Made by a program: the position numbers and the translations under genes. Below, one piece after another: positions 43,201 to 46,858 of a stretch of DNA of 46,858 bases. Location: NCBI GenBank assembly GCA_021842405.1, contig JAKBZR010000016.1:1-46858 (forward strand), given 5' to 3'. The notes beneath the pieces were generated by a model. The model had not been told where the DNA came from. It saw only the letters and a list, made by a program, of their open reading frames with translations, and ran no database searches. This DNA comes from a bacterium (lineage in GTDB: Bacteria > Armatimonadota > Chthonomonadetes > Chthonomonadales > JAMCWF01). The number at the start of each line of letters is the position of its first letter. The stretch's first letter is position 1.

Positions 43201-43847
43201 TCAGCGAATCCTTCGATATTGGGAATTCGATAGGGATGGCCCGCAAGATCATCAGCCGGAGTCGGAAAGGCCAGCACCGCGATATCCCGATAAAAACGAT
43301 CAGTCGCCGTCGGTTGTGGCAGCGACTGGCTTATGGAGGAGCCGCCATTCACTTGAATTTGAGTCCACACAACCTTTTGCATAGCCAGCTCCGGCGTAAC
43401 CCAGGGACCGCCGCTGCCGCACCAGCCGGCGTCATTGTTCATATTGACCTGTAACCCCAGCCGGCTCGCCTCCGAGCACACGTGTTTAAACAATTTTTGC
43501 CACTCCGCGCCGGCAAAGCTCACCGGGCCGGGCGGGGTGCCCTGATCCACCTCCATGATTAAAACACCGCCGATTCCAGCGCGCTGCATCGCCTCCAGGT
43601 CGGCGGTAATCCCCTCCCGCGTAATGTTGCCGTAGAGCCAAAACCAGTAGACCCAAGGTCGGGCTTCGGTCGGCGGGTTTAGAAAGGTTTTGGCCAACTC
43701 GCTCGCCGGTATTTGGAACGATTGATTGAATGTTTCAGATGATGGCAAAACTTGGATACCCCAAGCATTCTCCGGTCGGTAAGCCAAAAAACCGGCAGTC
43801 GTCCAGCCAAGCAGCTTTAAGAATTCCCGTCGTTTCATATCGGACAT
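40245..43847 (-). CDS. Tat-exported GH106 alpha-L-rhamnosidase with tandem DUF3395-like repeats
   Basis: 1200 aa. The twin-arginine signal is MKRREFLKLLGWTTAGFLA. The GH106 start is unmistakable: EARPWVYWFWLYGNITREGITADLEAMQRAGIGGVLIMEVDQG, QVNMNNDAGWCGSGGPW, and HIDSWETGSQNWTAEFRSDFKRLRGYD (catalytic-region Glu of DSWE). Residues about 803-880 and 882-962 are two tandem copies of a domain starting TYGIPGDPKRTRDVTT and LYGVLGDPKRTRNMTA, each ending in DGE(M/I)FQFHAP, which resembles DUF3395. The C terminus is a carbohydrate-binding-like sandwich (YLDLGRVEVMAEVRLNGKELGILWKPPFRLDVT). AAGGAGC precedes ATG 43847. It removes terminal L-rhamnose from polysaccharides or glycosides outside the cytoplasm. 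Confidence 0.88.
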   Translation of the reverse strand: MSDMKRREFLKLLGWTTAGFLAYRPENAWGIQVLPSSETFNQSFQIPASELAKTFLNPPTEARPWVYWFWLYGNITREGITADLEAMQRAGIGGVLIMEVDQGTPPGPVSFAGAEWQKLFKHVCSEASRLGLQVNMNNDAGWCGSGGPWVTPELAMQKVVWTQIQVNGGSSISQSLPQPTATDRFYRDIAVLAFPTPADDLAGHPYRIPNIEGFAEFTVQDNLPAPAEWPPISANQCVSGQRVIDISSNMAADGRLNWEAPAGKWTIVRFGYTNTGVDNHPAPPSGLGLETDKLSRRATEFHFDAFIGKLIQDVGDLAGNAFISTHIDSWETGSQNWTAEFRSDFKRLRGYDLLPYLPVISGLVVDTLEKSQRFLWDFRKTISELLVENYAGYMRDLAEKHGMRLSIEGYSGVPVNELIYGGQAVEPMGELWSWSRFGAGETVIEMTSAGHVYGHPIIGMETFTADANEKWQGHPAVVKDIGDWAFCQGINRFVVHRYAMQPWVNPHYAPGMSMGPWGLHYERTETWWEQSRPWHDYLARCQHLLRQGWFVADICYLQPEGAPRNFNPPSNSMPPLSRPGYNFDGCPADAVITRMTVKNGRLTMPDGMSYRLLAISSSQTMTPELLGKIKELVEAGATIVGERPLRSPSLVSYPQCDAEVQRLADELWGSGKIASDKTPVQYLAEKGVPPDFTSDKSLNFTHRKTKDADIYFVVNPNEWAVQSICTFRVKNRQPEIWDPITGKIQPAIAWKEVKEGTRLHLDLEWKGSRFIVFRRKSRSTGGIVLASRNNKILWDLEKNRKRAAITIEHATYGIPGDPKRTRDVTTVVAKWVREGRLEFPVVEMAKTGDPAYGVVKTLQVSYLWNGKPVAAEYQDGEMFQFHAPLPVVVQSALYGVLGDPKRTRNMTAIVSSMAHNGQQSFPVVEMAITGDPAPNIVKTLKVQYLWEGKPVTGQAYDGEIFQFHAPEAIMEAVPLKTTAFPQSALEIYTKGQYLVRWESGAEHRYNVAEIPEPYELTGSWHLAFPPDWGAPDHVTLDHLISWSEHPDPGVRYFSGTATYRKSFTAPAEYFKPNYRSYLDLGRVEVMAEVRLNGKELGILWKPPFRLDVTSILKPGENSLEIALTNLWINRMIGDEQLPEDSDRNPDGTLKKWPQWLLDGKPSPTGRFTFTTWRLWHKNDPLAQSGLIGPVRILPALWVEL

Positions 43848-43864
43848 AACTCGCTCCTTCTAAA

Positions 43865-45367
43865 TTAAAGTGAAACCGCCTCAAACGGCCATTTAAGTAG
43901 TTTTGCAACCTTCTCAAACATGCCTGCATTGTGGCCCACCGACATCGCGAAGTGATGGGTTGGACCCAATGCAAACCACTCGTTCATGAACTGTGAGGGT
44001 AGTTTTGCAAATTTAACCGGCGTCATCGTGTTGCCGATTCGCAAGATTTCACCGTTGGTCGCCTCCCCCTGATTCACGATCATTTTCAGCCGGCCGTCTC
44101 CGGTCTGAGTGATACCTAACGTGGTAATCGGTCCGGTTTTCACCTTTGCCTCCACCGATACGCCGCTGCCCCACTTGCCGTGATAAAGCCCCATGCCGCG
44201 AAGGATGGGCTTGCCGTCCGATATACCGATATGGAAGGGGCCGTCGTGACCCATCAAGATCGTCTGATCCACAAAATCGGTGGCTACAATTTCACTATAG
44301 CTGCCGCCCACGCCCAGCGTATCGCAAATCTTCATCGCGATGCCGGTCTTCATATCGCCCTCACCGGAGCAGGGAACGCCGCCTGCGGTCAGCAGCGAAT
44401 GGCCCAGGATAAACGCCTCCTGCAGCACCTGGTACTCGTTTCCCTCATAGCCGCGATAATAGTAGGTTAAAGCATCCAGGTCATGCTCCTTCACCATCTT
44501 TTCTTCCGCCACCGCAACCCGGCAAGCCCGCTCGAGCTGATCCGGGGTGGGGCGACGCGCCAGCGGATCGGACGGCGAATCCTCGCTGATGATGAACATC
44601 TGTTCGACTTCCTCCTGCTTGCGCTGAACCTCTTCGCTCGTCACTCTCGGCATGTAGCTCATCAGATCGCACATCTCTAAAATCTCGACATGCATTCCGG
44701 TCTGCGCCTGGATCATCGTGAAATCGCTGTACATATCGAGCATGCCGGGATAGGTGTGGCCCAGAAATCCCATCCGACCATATTGCAATGTCCGAACGGC
44801 CGAAGCGGCACGTGCCCACTCTTCGATCTCCCTCCAAGCCTGCATAGCGTCCGGGTGGTCCGCCGTCGCCTCATTTGCCGGTGAAATGGCCGGCGTTTTC
44901 GCCAGTCCCAGCAGCCCGCTCACCAAATGAAATGGAATACCGAAGCGCGTAAAGGCGTTCGCGATCTCCGGCACGCAGCACGCGCAGCAATGAGCCAGCC
45001 ATTCGCCAGTGGTGGTTTTGGCATAGTTCATCCGCTCGGCCGGCTGTAAATTGAGAACGACCACCGGCCGTCGGCAAATCTGCGGGATCGCGATATGGGT
45101 AGCGCTCATGGCGTAGGTGGCAACGTGGCAAAAGATGATATCCACGTTAGCGGCATTAAATTGCCTGGCAACCTCCTGCGCCCTCGCTTCATCATCCACC
45201 ATACCGCCATTGACAACATCGCCCCATCGCGACAGTCGGCCCTCGATGAATCGGTTGTACTCGTTGAGGCGTTCGAGTAGGCCGCTGAATTGGTCCCAGT
45301 AATGGGCATGACCGATTGAGTAGAGGCCGATGCACGGCTTCTGGATCAGCTTGATTTTATTCATCAT
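43865..45367 (-). CDS. FucI/AraA-fold sugar isomerase (COG2407-like), probable rhamnose-cluster isomerase
   Basis: About 500 aa. The fold of L-fucose and L-arabinose isomerases is indicated by IGLYSIGHAHYWDQFSGLL, VDIIFCHVATYAMSATHI, RRPVVVLNLQPAE, YGRMGFLGHTYPGMLDMYSDFT, then the active-site segments GGVPCSGEGDMKTGIAMKICDTLG (metal Glu) and FALGPTHHFAMSVGHNAG (His pair). It shows no resemblance to classical RhaA. Its place between a rhamnose transporter and a rhamnosidase suggests it isomerises L-rhamnose or a related deoxysugar to the ketose. Start ATG 45367 is chosen with GGTGG eight bases upstream; GTG 45388 is possible but too close to its GGAGGT. Confidence 0.82.
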   Translation of the reverse strand: MMNKIKLIQKPCIGLYSIGHAHYWDQFSGLLERLNEYNRFIEGRLSRWGDVVNGGMVDDEARAQEVARQFNAANVDIIFCHVATYAMSATHIAIPQICRRPVVVLNLQPAERMNYAKTTTGEWLAHCCACCVPEIANAFTRFGIPFHLVSGLLGLAKTPAISPANEATADHPDAMQAWREIEEWARAASAVRTLQYGRMGFLGHTYPGMLDMYSDFTMIQAQTGMHVEILEMCDLMSYMPRVTSEEVQRKQEEVEQMFIISEDSPSDPLARRPTPDQLERACRVAVAEEKMVKEHDLDALTYYYRGYEGNEYQVLQEAFILGHSLLTAGGVPCSGEGDMKTGIAMKICDTLGVGGSYSEIVATDFVDQTILMGHDGPFHIGISDGKPILRGMGLYHGKWGSGVSVEAKVKTGPITTLGITQTGDGRLKMIVNQGEATNGEILRIGNTMTPVKFAKLPSQFMNEWFALGPTHHFAMSVGHNAGMFEKVAKLLKWPFEAVSL

Positions 45368-45410
45368 CACACTTTCCACCTTGTACACCTCCGGCCGACC
45401 TTACGAATAT

Positions 45411-45722
45411 GCTGAAAAATACGGTGCCCCCCACCAGTCGTCATTCCGGGGACGCGAAGCGGAACCCGGAATCCAGTGGAGCATCTATCTCAAAATCCGA
45501 ACATTTCGCAGTTTTGTCATTGCGAGCGACCACCGGGAGCGAAGCAATCCCCTTCGTCAATGAGGAGATTGCTTCGTCGCCGCTTCGCGGCTTCTCGCAA
45601 TGACAGGATGACGTCAGTATTTCTGCCCCCGGTAGGATAAGGACTGGATTCCCGCCATCCACTCCACTGGAGTGGAACCATGCGGGAATGACGAAGCAAC
45701 GGGCTCCAGCGACTTTTTAACA
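45411..45722. repeat. Composite family-2 inverted element with nested CATTGCGAGC hairpin
   Basis: A 310-bp block between RhaT and isomerase genes, bounded by TGCTGAAAAATACGG...CGTCATTCC and, inverted, GTTAAAAAGTCGCTGGAGCC...CGTCATTCCCGC. Inside is a nested palindrome: GTCATTGCGAG (45516-45526) / CTCGCAATGAC (45594-45604) enclosing GAAGCAATC (45541-45549) / GATTGCTTC (45567-45575), and beyond it CCACTCCACTGGAGTGG. No protein-like frame is present. It is a non-autonomous repeat cluster rather than a gene. Confidence 0.7.
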
Positions 45723-45749
45723 ACCTTTAATTCGATTTCATTAATTTGA

Positions 45750-46796
45750 TCATGCCGCCAAAAAGTTGCCGAAGCCGATCACGATGGTCGAAAATATGAG
45801 CACTCCGATGCCCGCCCATACCAGCCGCTTCGTTACCGGTTTTACCCCCTTCCACTCATGAAAGAACAGACCCCACAGGTTGCTGAAAACGATGATGAAC
45901 GCCATGTGGATGGACCAGCTTGAAAAGTTGTAACGCCCCAGCTTGGTAGTTCCCATGCCGTAAAAGAAAAACTGGCCGTACCAGATCACCCCGGCCAAAC
46001 CGGCAAAGAAATAGTTCGATGCAAGCTGCCCGCCGCTGCCGGTGATATAATCACCGGCCGATCTGTTTTTTATGTTTAAGATCGCGCACCAGATCAGGTT
46101 AGTTAAAAATCCACCAGCCATGATCGGCACGAATACCGAGTTATTCTGGTAGACACCGTCAGCGCCCGTCTTCAATGCCATATGAGCGATCGGCGCGCCG
46201 ACGGCTAACCCGAAGGCCATGCATGCGCTCATCACACCAGCAAAAGTCGCCACCAGGAACCCTTTCGTTAAATCAAACTCCTGGATGATGCTCCGCTTTT
46301 CCGCGTCGCTCAGCTCGCGCTCCTTATGAATGCCAGCCAAACCACAGACCGCAATCCCAACCAAGCACACAATGACTCCCAGCATCACGGTTCGGCCGGA
46401 ATTGGTGGCTATCATCTGCATAAAACGACCTTCAAAAATGGGCGGAATGATGGTGCCGAACACGGCGCAAAACCCGAGAGCCATCGCGTAGCCCAGCGAC
46501 ATCCCGAGATACCGCATGCTCAGTCCAAACGTGAGACCGCCGATCCCCCACAATGCTCCGAACAGAAAGGCTAACCATACGCTGCTAGGCGGGCTGCTCG
46601 ATAAGACAGTGAGAAGATGCGGAGTGGTTAACCAGGCGATCGCCCACGGCATGATCATCCAGGCCAATACCCCCTGAATCAGCCAGTAGCTCTCCCAAGC
46701 CCATTGGCGAACTTTACGGAAAGGAATATAAAAACTGCCGGCCGCGAATCCACCCACCGAATGAAGAAAGACACCCAGGAATGGGCTTGGGTTCAT
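45750..46796 (-). CDS. rhaT: L-rhamnose/proton symporter RhaT
   Basis: A 348-aa inner-membrane transporter with ten hydrophobic segments. Family signatures: GGFAAGSFYIPFRKVRQWAWESYWLIQGVLAWMIMPW, LWGIGGLTFGLSMRYLGMSLGYAMALGFCAVFGTIIPP, GVMSACMAFGLAVGAPI, and LAGVIWYGQFFFYGMGTTKLG, the pattern of the L-rhamnose-proton symport family (drug/metabolite transporter superfamily). The ATG at 46796 has GGAGGTCCGGAGG upstream. It is the first gene of the run rhaT, isomerase, GH106, 952-aa protein, which together would liberate, import and isomerise rhamnose. No rhamnulokinase, aldolase or regulator is within the window. Confidence 0.9.
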   Translation of the reverse strand: MNPSPFLGVFLHSVGGFAAGSFYIPFRKVRQWAWESYWLIQGVLAWMIMPWAIAWLTTPHLLTVLSSSPPSSVWLAFLFGALWGIGGLTFGLSMRYLGMSLGYAMALGFCAVFGTIIPPIFEGRFMQMIATNSGRTVMLGVIVCLVGIAVCGLAGIHKERELSDAEKRSIIQEFDLTKGFLVATFAGVMSACMAFGLAVGAPIAHMALKTGADGVYQNNSVFVPIMAGGFLTNLIWCAILNIKNRSAGDYITGSGGQLASNYFFAGLAGVIWYGQFFFYGMGTTKLGRYNFSSWSIHMAFIIVFSNLWGLFFHEWKGVKPVTKRLVWAGIGVLIFSTIVIGFGNFLAA

Positions 46797-46858
46797 ACCC
46801 TCCGGACCTCCGATCCATACGAGATAAGTTCATTTGAAGCGATATTAAGCTCGCCTCG

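Noticed and set aside
1-46858. tRNA, rRNA or prophage genes
   Set aside because: I looked for T-loop words, rRNA motifs, integrases and phage structural proteins on both strands and recognised none.

Overview
The window looks like chromosomal DNA of a free-living, probably diderm, mid-GC bacterium. Secreted and Tat-exported proteins, LolA-like and barrel-like envelope proteins, UPF0182, DUF2079 and YfhO-type membrane proteins, a Thermus/Azotobacter-type seven-iron ferredoxin and many secreted glycoside hydrolases together suggest Armatimonadota or a neighbouring lineage. This placement is an inference from gene content only. I see no rRNA, tRNA, CRISPR array, prophage or transposase.

Layout. 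1-5569 (mostly +): the end of ribBA, ribH, a membrane-anchored HtrA protease, then (after two minus-strand genes, a PHP phosphatase and a small anchored protein) a 7Fe ferredoxin, a PduO-type cobalamin adenosyltransferase and a LolA-like envelope protein. 5670-8244 (-): a CBS-pair protein and a YfhO-like membrane protein. 8648-9433 (+): MTAP. 9513-16331 (-): a CcrM-like methyltransferase with RAMA domain, a secreted GH36-like enzyme and UPF0182. 16654-21800 (-): a sugar module of TIM-barrel isomerase, Gfo/Idh/MocA dehydrogenase and secreted GH42-like glycosidase. 21883-26493 (-): DUF763, a second DNA methyltransferase and PcrA helicase, behind a perfect palindrome. 26918-34291 (-): the most unusual block, an ECF-like sigma factor (split by a frame change), a 57-aa membrane protein, a secreted 10-cysteine peptide with a very strong ribosome binding site and its own terminator, a membrane-anchored unknown, a DUF1573 protein, and two DUF2079 membrane proteins around a polyprenol-phosphate sugar transferase. 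34469-36979: a glycosidase remnant, an exported orphan and a small membrane protein. 37097-46796 (-): an L-rhamnose module of RhaT transporter, FucI/AraA-fold isomerase, Tat-exported GH106 rhamnosidase with tandem DUF3395 repeats and a 952-aa glycosidase-like protein.

The intergenic spaces are unusually rich in dispersed palindromic repeats of at least four kinds. The best supported is a 130-275 bp MITE family with ends like GTAAGAGTTCAG. Two copies have perfect 8-bp target duplications, and one of these sits on the stop codon of a gene and regenerates it. A second palindrome family (CCTGCCTG...CAGACAGG) occurs between genes and once inside pcrA, in frame.

The best candidate for an undescribed system is the sigma factor / cysteine-rich peptide / DUF1573 / glycosyl-carrier locus at 26918-34291. 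The MITE family and the DUF763-methyltransferase pair are the next most interesting items.
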